DNA from: Pseudoxanthomonas suwonensis
Lineage (GTDB): Bacteria; Pseudomonadota; Gammaproteobacteria; Xanthomonadales; Xanthomonadaceae
DNA length: 64,000 nt
Direction: 5' to 3'
Assembly (NCBI GenBank): GCA_003240695.1
Contig: QFNC01000001.1
Coordinates: 1-64,000, forward strand
Made by a program: the position numbers and the translations under genes. The notes beneath the pieces are model-generated. The model ran no database searches and was not told the DNA's origin. It was given only the letters and a program-made list of their open reading frames with translations. Shown here piece after piece: positions 24,468 through 33,064 of the stretch. The first letter of the stretch is position 1. Each line of letters opens with the position of its first letter.

Positions 24468-24710
24468 TCAGCGCCGGTCGGGCTGGCCCTGCAGTGGATC
24501 GGCGGCGGCTGCCGGATCGGCGGGCTCGTGGCGCTTCTTCAATCCGGCCAGCAACAGCGTAACCACGCCGAACAGGATTTCATCCACGAACGGAATGGGA
24601 TCGATCACCAGCATGTTGATGCCGAACAGCACCGCCGCCACCGCGAACAGGCGCGGGTAGCTGAGGCGTTCCATCCAGCGCATCAGGGGTTTGGTCACGA
24701 GCAGGGCCAT
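24468..24710 (-). CDS. Small membrane protein, DUF6116-like
   Basis: The 80-residue product has two hydrophobic segments (about residues 20-38 and 43-57, FAVAAVLFGINMLVIDPIPF and DEILFGVVTLLLAGL) and a hydrophilic Pro/Ala-rich tail. It resembles the DUF6116 proteins of Xanthomonadaceae. Function is unknown. It ends 22 bases before the tatD-type gene and is probably cotranscribed with it. Confidence 0.75.
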   Translation of the reverse strand: MALLVTKPLMRWMERLSYPRLFAVAAVLFGINMLVIDPIPFVDEILFGVVTLLLAGLKKRHEPADPAAAADPLQGQPDRR

Positions 24711-24793
24711 GGCAGTCCGGGCAATATCTGGGGATTCGCCGCATCAATAGCGCATGTGGTGTCACGATGGCATCGTGGCAAGACCGCGGAACC

Positions 24794-24835
24794 GTCTGCG
24801 CGGCTGGCGCGTCTGGGCACGTTCACCGCGCAGAC
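24794..24835 (+). other. 10-bp inverted repeat in the 5' region of the glycine-zipper gene
   Basis: GTCTGCGCGG (24794-24803) and CCGCGCAGAC (24826-24835) are perfect complements separated by 22 bases. They lie about 95 bases before the ATG of the 24929 gene, so they could form a leader hairpin or a regulator site. No T-run follows. Confidence 0.4.
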
Positions 24836-24928
24836 AGCTTGGGCCGCGTCGTTTCGGCTTGGCTCAGGCTGGGGTTGGTCCAATGGCCGCGAGCAACCAC
24901 GCTGCCCCCGCAGCCGAAGGAGCCAGTG

Positions 24929-25747
24929 ATGAACAATTCGAACACCCTTGCAATCGCGCTTGCCAGCCTGCTGATCGGTGGCGTGGCCATGGCGGCCTAT
25001 CAGAACAACCGCAACGACGCGGCCACCGCTGCTGCCGCGGCATCGTTGCACACGGGCGACAGGCAGCCCGGCGACGCGCTGACCAGGCACGGACTGGACT
25101 ATGCGCCGGTGCTGGCGGTGCAGCCGGTCACGCAGTCTCAGCCGCTGTACGCGCGCGTGCTGTCGGCCGATCCCATCCGCGAAACCAGTACCACCACTGC
25201 GCCGCGGCAAGTCTGCGAGGACCGCGTGGTGCAGGAACGCCTGCCGGAACGCGACGGCAACGTCGGCGGCACGGTGGCGGGTGCCGTGATCGGTGGGCTG
25301 GTCGGCAACCGGTTGGGCCGTGAGGTGCATGACAGCCGCGATCGCCGCAATCTGGCAACGGTGGGCGGAGCGGTGGCCGGCGGTTTCATCGGTCGGCGCA
25401 TCGATCGCAACCACGTCGGCGGACAAGTCGCGCAGCGCACCGTGCGCGACTGCCGCACCGTGAACGACACGGCCAGCAGTTCGCGCACCGTGGGCTATGA
25501 CGTGACCTATCGAAATGCCGATGGCACCACCGGCACCCTGCGCAGCGACAGCAAGCCCGGCGAACGCATGCGCATCGGCACGGAGGAACGCACCATCGGC
25601 TACGACGTGACCTATCGCTATGCCGGCCAGCAGGCATCGGTGAGGATGGACCAGCATCCCGGTGACCGCCTGCCGGTGGTGGATGGCCAGATCGCCATCA
25701 ATACGGTGGCCGCGCTGGCACCGCCATCGTCTGTCGAACGGCGCTGA
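24929..25747 (+). CDS. Glycine-zipper 2TM domain envelope protein
   Basis: The 272-residue product has an N-terminal membrane segment or signal (ALASLLIGGVAMAAY), a central glycine-zipper region (VGGTVAGAVIGGLVGNRLG and VGGAVAGGFIGRRID), and two copies of a VGYDVTYR/IGYDVTYR module in the C-terminal third. These features match periplasmic or outer-membrane 2TM proteins of unknown function. GAAGGAG precedes the ATG. The internal YDVTYR repeat suggests a small beta domain that was duplicated. Confidence 0.85.
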   Translation: MNNSNTLAIALASLLIGGVAMAAYQNNRNDAATAAAAASLHTGDRQPGDALTRHGLDYAPVLAVQPVTQSQPLYARVLSADPIRETSTTTAPRQVCEDRVVQERLPERDGNVGGTVAGAVIGGLVGNRLGREVHDSRDRRNLATVGGAVAGGFIGRRIDRNHVGGQVAQRTVRDCRTVNDTASSSRTVGYDVTYRNADGTTGTLRSDSKPGERMRIGTEERTIGYDVTYRYAGQQASVRMDQHPGDRLPVVDGQIAINTVAALAPPSSVERR

Positions 25748-25811
25748 CCCCTGCTTTGGCAACGGAGTGCTTTGCGGCGATGTGGGGGAGCATGTCGGCA
25801 GGAGTGCATCA

Positions 25812-25841
25812 GGGGGGGGGCTGGGGACGACGCGATACAAT
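25812..25841 (+). promoter_or_regulatory. Promoter region of gcdH with a G9 tract
   Basis: A TACAAT box (25836-25841) lies 28 bases before the ATG at 25870. A run of nine G residues (25812-25820) lies where the -35 hexamer would be. No standard -35 is visible. A homopolymer at this place could change length and alter promoter spacing. Confidence 0.4.
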
Positions 25842-25869
25842 GCCGGTTTCCATCAGCGCACCACTCGCC

Positions 25870-27033
25870 ATGGCCCTGCATCCCCACGATCTGTACGACA
25901 CCCGTTCCCTGCTGACCGACGAGGAGCGCGCCGTACAGGACAGCGTGGCGCGCTTCACCGACGAGCGCGTGCTGCCGATCATCGGCAAGTGCTTCGACAA
26001 GGGCGAATTCCCAGAACATTTGATCCCGGAAATGGCCCAACTTGGCCTGCTGGGTGCCACGCTGCCGGAAGCCTACGGCTGCGCCGGTTTGAATGCCGTC
26101 AGCTACGGCCTGATCTGCCAGGAGCTGGAGCGCGGCGATTCCGGCCTGCGCAGCTTCGCCAGCGTGCAGAGTTCGTTGTGCATGTATCCGATCTTCGCCT
26201 ATGGCAGCGAGGAACAGCGCCGCCGCTGGCTGCCCGACATGGCCGCCGGCAAGACGATCGGCTGCTTCGGCCTGACCGAGCCGCACGGCGGTTCCGATCC
26301 GGCCAACATGAAGACCAGCGCGCGCAGGGACGGCGGCGACTGGGTGATCAACGGTTCGAAAATGTGGATCACCAACGGAAATCTGGCCCACATCGCCATC
26401 GTCTGGGCGCAGACCGACGACGGCATTCAGGGATTCCTGATCGAGAAGGGCATGCCCGGTTTCACCGCGCAGCTGATCAAGCACAAGATGAGCCTGCGTG
26501 CCTCGGTCACCTCGGCCTTGTTCTTCGACAACGTGCGCGTGCCGGATGCCAATCGCCTGCCGAACGTGAAAGGCTTGAAAGGTCCGCTTGGCTGCCTGAC
26601 CCAGGCGCGCTACGGCATCACCTGGGGGCCGATCGGCGCGGCCATCGCCTGCCTGGACGAAGCGCTGGCCTATTCGAAGGAACGCATCCTGTTCGGCCGG
26701 CCGGTGGCGGCCACGCAGAGCGCGCAGTTGAAGATGGCCGACTGGGCGCGACGCATCACCACTGCGCAGTTGCTCAGTCTGCAGCTGGGGCGCTTGAAGG
26801 ATGCCGGAAACATGCAACCCACGCAGGTGTCGCTGGCCAAGTGGAATAACGTGCGCATGGCGCTGGACATCGCCCGCGAGGCACGCGACCTGCTGGGCGG
26901 AGCCGGCATCACCACCGAGCACTCTCCGATCCGGCATGCATTGAATCTGGAGTCGGTGATCACCTACGAAGGCACCGAGACCATCCACCAGCTGGTGGTG
27001 GGCCGCGAGCTGACCGGCATCAACGCCTTCTGA
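25870..27033 (+). CDS. gcdH: Glutaryl-CoA dehydrogenase (acyl-CoA dehydrogenase family)
   Basis: The 387-residue flavoprotein has the glutaryl-CoA dehydrogenase pattern: CFGLTEPHGGSDPANMKT, WVINGSKMWITNG, and the C-terminal ITYEGTETIHQL with the catalytic Glu. It oxidatively decarboxylates glutaryl-CoA to crotonyl-CoA in lysine and tryptophan breakdown and passes electrons to ETF. I chose the ATG at 25870. An in-frame ATG at 25840 overlaps the TACAAT -10 box and so cannot be the start if that box is real. Confidence 0.9.
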   Translation: MALHPHDLYDTRSLLTDEERAVQDSVARFTDERVLPIIGKCFDKGEFPEHLIPEMAQLGLLGATLPEAYGCAGLNAVSYGLICQELERGDSGLRSFASVQSSLCMYPIFAYGSEEQRRRWLPDMAAGKTIGCFGLTEPHGGSDPANMKTSARRDGGDWVINGSKMWITNGNLAHIAIVWAQTDDGIQGFLIEKGMPGFTAQLIKHKMSLRASVTSALFFDNVRVPDANRLPNVKGLKGPLGCLTQARYGITWGPIGAAIACLDEALAYSKERILFGRPVAATQSAQLKMADWARRITTAQLLSLQLGRLKDAGNMQPTQVSLAKWNNVRMALDIAREARDLLGGAGITTEHSPIRHALNLESVITYEGTETIHQLVVGRELTGINAF

Positions 27034-27048
27034 CCATCCGGCACCGCC

Positions 27049-27612
27049 ATGGCATTCACGCTGCAGATCGCCAACGCGCCGCGCATCGAAACCGCGCGCC
27101 TGCTGCTGCGCCTGCCGCAGGCGAGCGATTTCCACCGCTATGCCGAACTGATGACCGACCCGTCTGCCGCGCAGCACATCGGCGGCGGCATGAGCCGTGC
27201 CGATGCCTGGCGCAAGTTCCTGCAGATGCCCGGTGCCTGGATGCTGCAGGGATTCGGCATGTTTTCGGTCATCGACAGGCACTCCGGTCTGTGGCTTGGA
27301 CAGGCCGGGCCATGGCAGCCGGAAGGGTGGCCGGGCACCGAAATCGGCTACAGCTTCCATCCCGATGCCTGGGGCAGGGGCTATGCCACCGAAGCCTGCG
27401 TCGCCGCCATCGACTGGGCATTCGCGCAGCTGGGTTGGGATGAAGTCCTCCACACCATCGCGCCGGCCAATACCGATTCGCAGAAGGTGGCGATGCGGTT
27501 GGGATCGCGGCTGCGTGGCCCGGGCAAACTGCCGCCGCCACTGGATTCGCATCGCGTGGACCTCTGGGGACAGACGCGCGCCGAATGGGCCGCGCGTCGG
27601 GGCGAACGATGA
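27049..27612 (+). CDS. GNAT family N-acetyltransferase (RimJ/RimL type)
   Basis: The product has 187 residues with the GNAT fold: IETARLLLRLP at the start, then TEIGYSFHPDAWGRGYATEA as the acetyl-CoA-binding region and ANTDSQKVAMRLG. The acceptor cannot be deduced. It lies 15 bases after gcdH, and its stop overlaps the start of the next gene (ATGA). Confidence 0.88.
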   Translation: MAFTLQIANAPRIETARLLLRLPQASDFHRYAELMTDPSAAQHIGGGMSRADAWRKFLQMPGAWMLQGFGMFSVIDRHSGLWLGQAGPWQPEGWPGTEIGYSFHPDAWGRGYATEACVAAIDWAFAQLGWDEVLHTIAPANTDSQKVAMRLGSRLRGPGKLPPPLDSHRVDLWGQTRAEWAARRGER

Positions 27613-28229
27613 TCACGCTGCACGGCATGTCCGGTTCCGGCAACTGCTACAAGCTGCAATTGCTGTGCGCGCAGCTGCAGATCGCGCACGAGTGGGAGGA
27701 AATCGACATCACCCGCGGCGAGAACCTGTCGCCGGAATTCCTGGCGATGAACGATCGCGGCAAGGTGCCGGTACTGAAGCGCGCCGATGGCAGCACGCTG
27801 AGCGAATCCAACGCCATCCTGCATTATCTGGCCGAAGGCTCGTCGTTGCTGCCCGCCGAGCCGTGGGATCGCGCCAAGACGCTTCAGTGGCTGTTTTTCG
27901 AGCAGTACAGCCACGAGCCGTACATCGCCGTGTCGCGTTTCATCCACACCTTCCTGCCGGTCGAACATCCGCGCCGCGCGCAGTTGCCGGTGCTGCACGC
28001 CAGCGGCAACGAGGCACTGGCCGCGATGGAGCGCCACCTGCAGCGGCTGCCGTGGTTCGGTGGCACACAGTACACCATCGCCGACATCGCTCTGTTCGCC
28101 TACACCCACGTCGCCGATGAAGGCGGCTTCGATCTGGCGGCCACGCCCGGCGTGGAGCGCTGGATCAAGCGCATGATGCAGCAGCCCGGATTCGTGCCGA
28201 TGCGCCGTCGTCGCAATGCCATTCCCTGA
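27609..28229 (+). CDS. Glutathione S-transferase family protein
   Basis: The 206-residue protein has an N-terminal thioredoxin-like domain (GSGNCYKLQLLCAQL, then NDRGKVPVLK and LSESNAILHYLAE) and an all-helical C-terminal domain with YTIADIALFAYTHVA. It probably conjugates glutathione to electrophiles. The ATG overlaps the upstream GNAT stop. It is the third gene of a likely gcdH-GNAT-GST unit; the E1 gene follows 18 bases later. Confidence 0.9.
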   Translation: MITLHGMSGSGNCYKLQLLCAQLQIAHEWEEIDITRGENLSPEFLAMNDRGKVPVLKRADGSTLSESNAILHYLAEGSSLLPAEPWDRAKTLQWLFFEQYSHEPYIAVSRFIHTFLPVEHPRRAQLPVLHASGNEALAAMERHLQRLPWFGGTQYTIADIALFAYTHVADEGGFDLAATPGVERWIKRMMQQPGFVPMRRRRNAIP

Positions 28230-28247
28230 TTCCGCAGGAACCGTCGC

Positions 28248-30533
28248 ATGTCCGTTTCGCCCGATGCCGCAGCCCAGCCGATTCCCGCACGCATGCGCGG
28301 CGTGAACCGGGCGGAGATCTGCGACGTCAATTTCGTGGAATTCGTGAAAGCCTGGGCGGGATCGAAGGCACCGAAACCATTGCCGGATGCCCCGGTGCTG
28401 CCGGGCAGCACGCTGACTGCCGGCGATTTTCTGCAACTGTTCCGATCCCAGCTGATATCCAGGCACCTGGATCTGATGGCGCGGGTGCTGCGCGTGCAGA
28501 ACAAGGTGTTCTACACCATCGGTTCGTCCGGTCACGAAGGCAATGCGCTGGTGGCGCAGCTGACCCGGCACACCGATCCGGCATTCCTGCATTATCGCAG
28601 CGGCGCGTTCATGGCCGAACGGTTCCGCAAACTGCCCGGAATGGACCCGGTCATGGACTCGGCCCTCAGTTTCGCCGCCAGCGCCGAGGATCCCGCCAGC
28701 GGCGGCCGCCACAAGGTGTGGGGCAGCAAGCCGCTGTGGGTGCTGCCGCAGACCTCCACCATCGCCTCGCATCTGCCGAAGGCGCTCGGGACCGCCATCG
28801 CCATCGAGGCCGGAAAACGGCTGCAAACCGGTTTGCCGGTGCCGGACGACAGCATCGTGATCTGTTCCTTCGGCGATGCCTCGGCCAACCACGCCACCGC
28901 GCAGACCGCCTTCAATGCCGGCGCGTGGACGGCCTACCAGAGACTGCCGGCACCGGTGCTGTTCGTGTGCGAGGACAACGGCATCGGCATTTCGGTGAAA
29001 ACCCCGACCGGCTGGATTGCGGAGTCGTTCCGCAATCGCCCGGGACTGGATTATTTCTTCGCAGATGGCCTCGATCTGGCCAGCGGCCACGCGGATGTGC
29101 AGCGCGCTGTGGATCACTGCCGTCGTACCCGTCGTCCGACCTTGCTGCATCTGCAGACCACCCGCATCATGGGCCATGCGGGAACCGATTTCGAGGTCGA
29201 ATGGCGCAGCATCGACGAACTGGTGCGGGTGGAGGCGACCGATCCACTGCTGCGCAGCGCGGCGATCGCGCTGGAATCCGGATCGATGGGCAAGCTGGAA
29301 ATCCTGAACCTGTACGAGGACATCCGCAGGCAGTGCTTCGCCGCGGCCGAAGCGGCGGATCGTCGCCCGCGCATCGAAACGCTGGACGAGGTGATGCGCC
29401 CGCTCGCCCCCTACACGCCGGATGACGTGCAGACGGAAGCAACGCGCGACGATTATCGCGGCGCGCGCGAACAGGTGTTCGGCGGCGCGGACAAACTGCC
29501 GGAGCAGCTGCCGCCGCGACATCTGGCGATCCAGATCAACAATGCCTTGCATGACCTGATGGCGAAATACCCGCAGGCACTGCTGTTCGGCGAGGACGTC
29601 GCGCAGAAGGGTGGCGTGTACACCGTCACCAGGGGGCTGCACAAGGCATTCGGCAACCGGCGCGTGTTCAACACGCTGCTGGACGAAACCATGATCCTGG
29701 GCATGGCGCAGGGCTTCGCCAACATGGGCATGCTGCCGATTCCGGAAATCCAGTATCTGGCCTATCTGCACAATGCCATCGACCAGATCCGCGGCGAGGC
29801 GGCCAGTCTGCAGTTCTTCAGCAACAACCAGTATGCGAATCCGATGCTGGTGCGCATCGCCGGACTCGGTTATCAGCGCGGCTTCGGCGGACATTTCCAC
29901 AACGACAATTCGATTACCGCGCTGCGCGACATTCCCGGCATCGTGGTCGGCTGCCCCAGCCGTGGTGACGACGCCGCGATGATGCTGCGCACGCTGGCGG
30001 CACTGGCCAAGGTGGACGGGCGCGTGACCGTGTTCCTGGAACCGATCGCGCTGTACATGACCAAGGATCTGCACGAACCCGGCGACGGCCAGTGGCTGAC
30101 CGAGTATCCGCCGCCGGACCGGGCACTGCTGCTGGGCGAGGAGCGTGTCTACCACCCGGAGTCGACCGACTGCGTGATCTTCACTTTCGGCAATGGCGTG
30201 CCGATGTCGCTGCGTGCTGCGCGCGAGATCGAGAAGCAACATGGCTGGAAAGTGCGTGTGGTCGACCTGCGCTGGTTGGTGCCGCTGAATCATGCGGCCA
30301 TCGCCAGGCACGCAGGCGAATGCGCGCGCATCCTCGTCGTCGACGAAGGCCGGTTCAGTGCCGGCATCGGCGAAGGGGTGATCACCGCCATCACCGAGGC
30401 CGGTTTCGGTGGCAAGCCGATGCAGCGCGTGGTCGGAGCGGATACCTACACGCCACTGGCCGGCGCCGCGTTTCTGGTGATTCCGAAGGACGCGGACATC
30501 GTTGCGGCCGCAGCCCGGCTCGGTGGATCGTGA
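28248..30533 (+). CDS. Fused alpha/beta 2-oxoacid dehydrogenase E1 (thiamine-diphosphate dependent)
   Basis: The 761-residue protein joins both E1 subunits. Residues about 40-390 are E1-alpha-like (YTIGSSGHEGNALVAQL, then the diphosphate-binding FGDASANHATAQTAFNAGAW and CEDNGIGIS). Residues about 420-761 are E1-beta-like (LLFGEDVAQKGGVYTVTRGL, DETMILGMAQGFANMG and the transketolase C-terminal region). By family it acts on branched-chain or related 2-oxoacids. The usual GDG is GDA here. No E2 or E3 genes are nearby, so the partner complex must be encoded elsewhere. The substrate is not certain. Confidence 0.88.
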   Translation: MSVSPDAAAQPIPARMRGVNRAEICDVNFVEFVKAWAGSKAPKPLPDAPVLPGSTLTAGDFLQLFRSQLISRHLDLMARVLRVQNKVFYTIGSSGHEGNALVAQLTRHTDPAFLHYRSGAFMAERFRKLPGMDPVMDSALSFAASAEDPASGGRHKVWGSKPLWVLPQTSTIASHLPKALGTAIAIEAGKRLQTGLPVPDDSIVICSFGDASANHATAQTAFNAGAWTAYQRLPAPVLFVCEDNGIGISVKTPTGWIAESFRNRPGLDYFFADGLDLASGHADVQRAVDHCRRTRRPTLLHLQTTRIMGHAGTDFEVEWRSIDELVRVEATDPLLRSAAIALESGSMGKLEILNLYEDIRRQCFAAAEAADRRPRIETLDEVMRPLAPYTPDDVQTEATRDDYRGAREQVFGGADKLPEQLPPRHLAIQINNALHDLMAKYPQALLFGEDVAQKGGVYTVTRGLHKAFGNRRVFNTLLDETMILGMAQGFANMGMLPIPEIQYLAYLHNAIDQIRGEAASLQFFSNNQYANPMLVRIAGLGYQRGFGGHFHNDNSITALRDIPGIVVGCPSRGDDAAMMLRTLAALAKVDGRVTVFLEPIALYMTKDLHEPGDGQWLTEYPPPDRALLLGEERVYHPESTDCVIFTFGNGVPMSLRAAREIEKQHGWKVRVVDLRWLVPLNHAAIARHAGECARILVVDEGRFSAGIGEGVITAITEAGFGGKPMQRVVGADTYTPLAGAAFLVIPKDADIVAAAARLGGS

Positions 30534-30646
30534 GGCGTTGACGTTGCAGTGATGGAACGTCCTGTCTTGTGATCGTGGCAAAACACTGACATCGATTGAA
30601 GGCAGTCGGAGTGACAATGCACTTCCCGTTCACCAGGAGTTGTTCC

Positions 30647-31201
30647 ATGGCCAATGCCCCCACCGTCGCCGTGATCGTCGGCAGCCTGCGACAAGAGTCC
30701 TACAACAAGCGCCTGGCCAAGGCGATCGAGAAGCTCGCCGGCGACCGCCTGTCGTTCGTCGATGTCCGCATCGATGACCTGCCGCTCTACAACCAGGATT
30801 TCGATCAGGACTATCCGGCCGAAGGCACGCGCCTGAAGAAGGCCATCGAGGGCGCAGACGCGGTGCTGGTGGTGACGCCGGAATACAACCGCTCGATTCC
30901 CGGCGTGCTGAAGAACGCGCTGGACATCGCCTCGCGGCCTTGGGGGACCAATTCGTTCAAGGGCAAGCCCGCGGCGGTGATCGGTGCGTCGATCGGCGCG
31001 CAGGGCACGGCGGTGGCGCAGGCCCACCTCGACACCATCATGCTCTACCTCGACACCCGCCTGCTGGCGCAGCCCGAGGTCTACCTGAAAGTGGACGAGA
31101 AAACGATCGACGCCGAAGGCAACGTCGCCAACGACGACACCCGCAAGTTCCTGGCGGGTTTCGTGGATGCCTTCGTCGAGTGGATCGACAAGGTGAAGTG
31201 A
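30647..31201 (+). CDS. NADPH-dependent FMN reductase (ChrR/quinone reductase type)
   Basis: The 184-residue flavodoxin-fold enzyme has the FMN-phosphate loop GSLRQESYNKRLAKA and the PEYNRSIPGVLKNALD motif of the family, plus ASIGAQGTAVAQAHL. Such proteins reduce quinones, azo dyes or chromate. I chose the ATG at 30647, which follows AGGAG by 7 bases; a longer open frame has no such site. It is convergent with ygfZ, which starts at the next base on the other strand. Confidence 0.9.
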   Translation: MANAPTVAVIVGSLRQESYNKRLAKAIEKLAGDRLSFVDVRIDDLPLYNQDFDQDYPAEGTRLKKAIEGADAVLVVTPEYNRSIPGVLKNALDIASRPWGTNSFKGKPAAVIGASIGAQGTAVAQAHLDTIMLYLDTRLLAQPEVYLKVDEKTIDAEGNVANDDTRKFLAGFVDAFVEWIDKVK

Positions 31202-32008
31202 TCAGCTGAAGTCGAGCACGCGCACCGGCACACCGCCGGCGCTGCGCGGCTCGGCATCAAGCGGCATCACGCCCAGTGCGACGTCTGCCGCGACCGAAAC
31301 GATCGTGCCGATCGCCCGGTCGCCATCGCTGACCTCACAGCCGGGCGCGATGCCGTCGCCCGCTTCCAGCAGGCGCAGGCCACGCTTGGCCTGGCCCAGG
31401 AAGTGCGTGCGGGCGACGATTTCCTGCCCGGGATAGCAGCCTTTCTTGACGCTGTAGGCCTGCAGGCGGTCCAGCGAGAGCTGCTGTGGCGTCCACTGCC
31501 CGGATTGGCCCACCTCCAGCCGCGGGATGCCGGCGCGCAGGTCGGCCTTTTTCCATTGCAGCACCGCTTCGACATCCGCAGTGATCGACGGGATGGACGA
31601 TGCGGTGCGTATCACGATGCACCGGCCACCCGGCCACGGCACCGCGAATGCATTCGCTGCGGACATGCAGGCAGGCGACGAAGCCGCATCCCTATGGCCC
31701 TCCACATGCAGGTCACTGCGCGGAACGAGTTTCAACTTGCTGCGGAATACGTACTTGCCGAGTGCTTGGGCGAGGTCTGCCGGCGGATCATCCGGGAGCA
31801 GCAGCCACAGGGTCTCGGCATCGCGGCGGATGAGCACGAACAGCGCGATCAGCCGGCCTTTGGGATTCAGCCAGCCGTTCCACTGCGATTGGCCGTCGGT
31901 CAGCGCACCGACGTCGTTCATGAATTGCGCCTGGGCGAACTTGAGCGCATCGATGCCGGCGATTTCCAGCACGCCGTGGTCGCTGAGCGGGGTCGGGTTG
32001 TGGTTCAT
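31202..32008 (-). CDS. ygfZ: Folate-binding protein YgfZ
   Basis: The 268-residue protein has the YgfZ/CAF17 signature KKGCYPGQEIVART with the conserved cysteine, in a GcvT-like fold. YgfZ aids assembly or repair of some Fe-S enzymes in a folate-dependent way. It is divergent from the sdh operon, whose Fe-S subunit may be one of its clients; that link is an inference from position. Its start is 27 bases from the DUF1674 gene start. Confidence 0.92.
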   Translation of the reverse strand: MNHNPTPLSDHGVLEIAGIDALKFAQAQFMNDVGALTDGQSQWNGWLNPKGRLIALFVLIRRDAETLWLLLPDDPPADLAQALGKYVFRSKLKLVPRSDLHVEGHRDAASSPACMSAANAFAVPWPGGRCIVIRTASSIPSITADVEAVLQWKKADLRAGIPRLEVGQSGQWTPQQLSLDRLQAYSVKKGCYPGQEIVARTHFLGQAKRGLRLLEAGDGIAPGCEVSDGDRAIGTIVSVAADVALGVMPLDAEPRSAGGVPVRVLDFS

Positions 32009-32027
32009 TGCTGCAACGCCGTAAAAT
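31998..32027 (+). promoter_or_regulatory. Putative promoter of the sdh operon
   Basis: TTGTGG (31998-32003) and TAAAAT (32022-32027) are 18 bases apart. The -10 matches 5 of 6 consensus positions. The GTG start of the DUF1674 gene begins 8 bases after the box, so transcription would start at or next to the start codon. The -35 lies inside the first codons of divergent ygfZ. Confidence 0.5.
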
Positions 32028-32035
32028 AACGAATC

Positions 32036-32218
32036 GTGAACACGCCCATCTTAGGCCAATCCGAAGCCAAGCCCGACGAGCCGTCCCGCCAGGACGCGCC
32101 GTCGCCGTCGCATCCGCCGGCCCAACCCGAACTGCCGCCGGAGATCGGTGGCCGCAAGGGCCCGGAGCCGACCCGCTACGGGGATTGGGAAAAGAACGGA
32201 CGCTGCATCGACTTCTGA
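32036..32218 (+). CDS. DUF1674 protein, succinate dehydrogenase assembly factor 4-like
   Basis: The 60-residue product has a disordered, Pro-rich first half and the DUF1674 signature EIGGRKGPEPTRYGDWEKNG followed by RCIDF at the very end. The eukaryotic homologue SDHAF4 binds flavinylated SdhA and promotes its pairing with SdhB. Here the gene is the first of the sdh operon, which strongly supports the same role. It starts with GTG and has no ribosome-binding site; the -10 box is 8 bases upstream. sdhC begins 47 bases later. Confidence 0.88.
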   Translation: MNTPILGQSEAKPDEPSRQDAPSPSHPPAQPELPPEIGGRKGPEPTRYGDWEKNGRCIDF

Positions 32219-32265
32219 CCGCCACACGGTCGCGCATGACCGCCCAGCCCGGAGAACGCCACGCC

Positions 32266-32664
32266 ATGGCGAAACACGATCGACCCATTTCACCGTTCAT
32301 GCTGGGGCAGACCTATCGCTTCCAGATCACCTCGGTGATGTCGCTGCTGCATCGCGCGACCGGCGTGGCCCTGGCGTTTGCCGCGTTCGGTTTTTCCTGG
32401 TGGATCATGTCGATGGCACTGGGCGGCGAGTACGCGCAATGCGCCGCGGACGTCACCGGCTCGCTGGCGGGCAGGATCGGCCTGTTCCTGATCTCGCTGG
32501 CGCTGATGTACCACCTGTTCAACGGCATCCGCCATCTGGCCTGGGATGCGGGCTTCGGCTTCCGCATACCGCAGGTGTACACCTCCGGCTACGTGGTGCT
32601 GGCGCTGACGCTGGTCACCACGCTGCTGATCTGGTTCCTGGCGCTGCAGGGAGGTGCCGCATGA
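32266..32664 (+). CDS. sdhC: Succinate dehydrogenase cytochrome b556 subunit
   Basis: The 132-residue product has three membrane helices, the quinone-site segment SVMSLLHRATGVALA, and LALMYHLFNGIRHLAWD with the haem-ligand histidine. It anchors SdhAB and reduces quinone. I chose the ATG at 32266, 9 bases after GGAGAA, over an upstream in-frame ATG at 32236. The stop overlaps the sdhD start (ATGA). Confidence 0.95.
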   Translation: MAKHDRPISPFMLGQTYRFQITSVMSLLHRATGVALAFAAFGFSWWIMSMALGGEYAQCAADVTGSLAGRIGLFLISLALMYHLFNGIRHLAWDAGFGFRIPQVYTSGYVVLALTLVTTLLIWFLALQGGAA

Positions 32665-33059
32665 GCACCGCCAAGCTGCCCAAATACCGGTCGCCGCTGC
32701 ACCAGGCCAAGGGTTGGGGCTCGGCCAAGTCCGGCACCGGCCATTTCTGGTGGCAGCGCGTGACCGCGGTGATCCTGGCGCTGCTGGTGCCGTACATCGT
32801 GTTCCTGCTGGCCAGCGCCACCGGCCACGATGCAGCCGGCCTGCGCGCCATGCTGGCGCAGCCGTGGAACGCGATCATCTTCGCCGTGTTCGCCATCGCC
32901 CTGTTCTGGCACGCCAAGCTGGGCCTGCAGGTGGTGATCGAGGACTACGTGCACGACCGCGCGATGCACCTGGCGCTGCGCATCCTTCTCATTCTGGGCA
33001 GTCTGGTCGGCGTGCTGAGCGCCATCTACGCCATCGCCCGCATTGCCATGACGGCCTGA
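32661..33059 (+). CDS. sdhD: Succinate dehydrogenase membrane anchor subunit
   Basis: SdhD, 132 residues, has three hydrophobic helices, WGSAKSGTGHFWWQRVTAV before the first, and LFWHAKLGLQVVIEDYVHD, where the haem-side histidine and quinone-site aspartate-tyrosine lie. The start overlaps sdhC, with GGGAGG upstream. With SdhC it forms the membrane domain of complex II. Confidence 0.95.
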   Translation: MSTAKLPKYRSPLHQAKGWGSAKSGTGHFWWQRVTAVILALLVPYIVFLLASATGHDAAGLRAMLAQPWNAIIFAVFAIALFWHAKLGLQVVIEDYVHDRAMHLALRILLILGSLVGVLSAIYAIARIAMTA

Positions 33060-33064
33060 GTACC

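Noticed and set aside
27381..30617. A 1078-codon open frame on the - strand opposite the E1 gene
   Set aside because: It mirrors the codon bias of the fused E1, GST and GNAT genes, and its translation is compositionally odd, rich in Ala, Arg, His and Gln.
30534..30646. CRP-like site before the FMN reductase (TGTGA around 30569)
   Set aside because: Only one half-site is present; the second half does not match TCACA at the right spacing.
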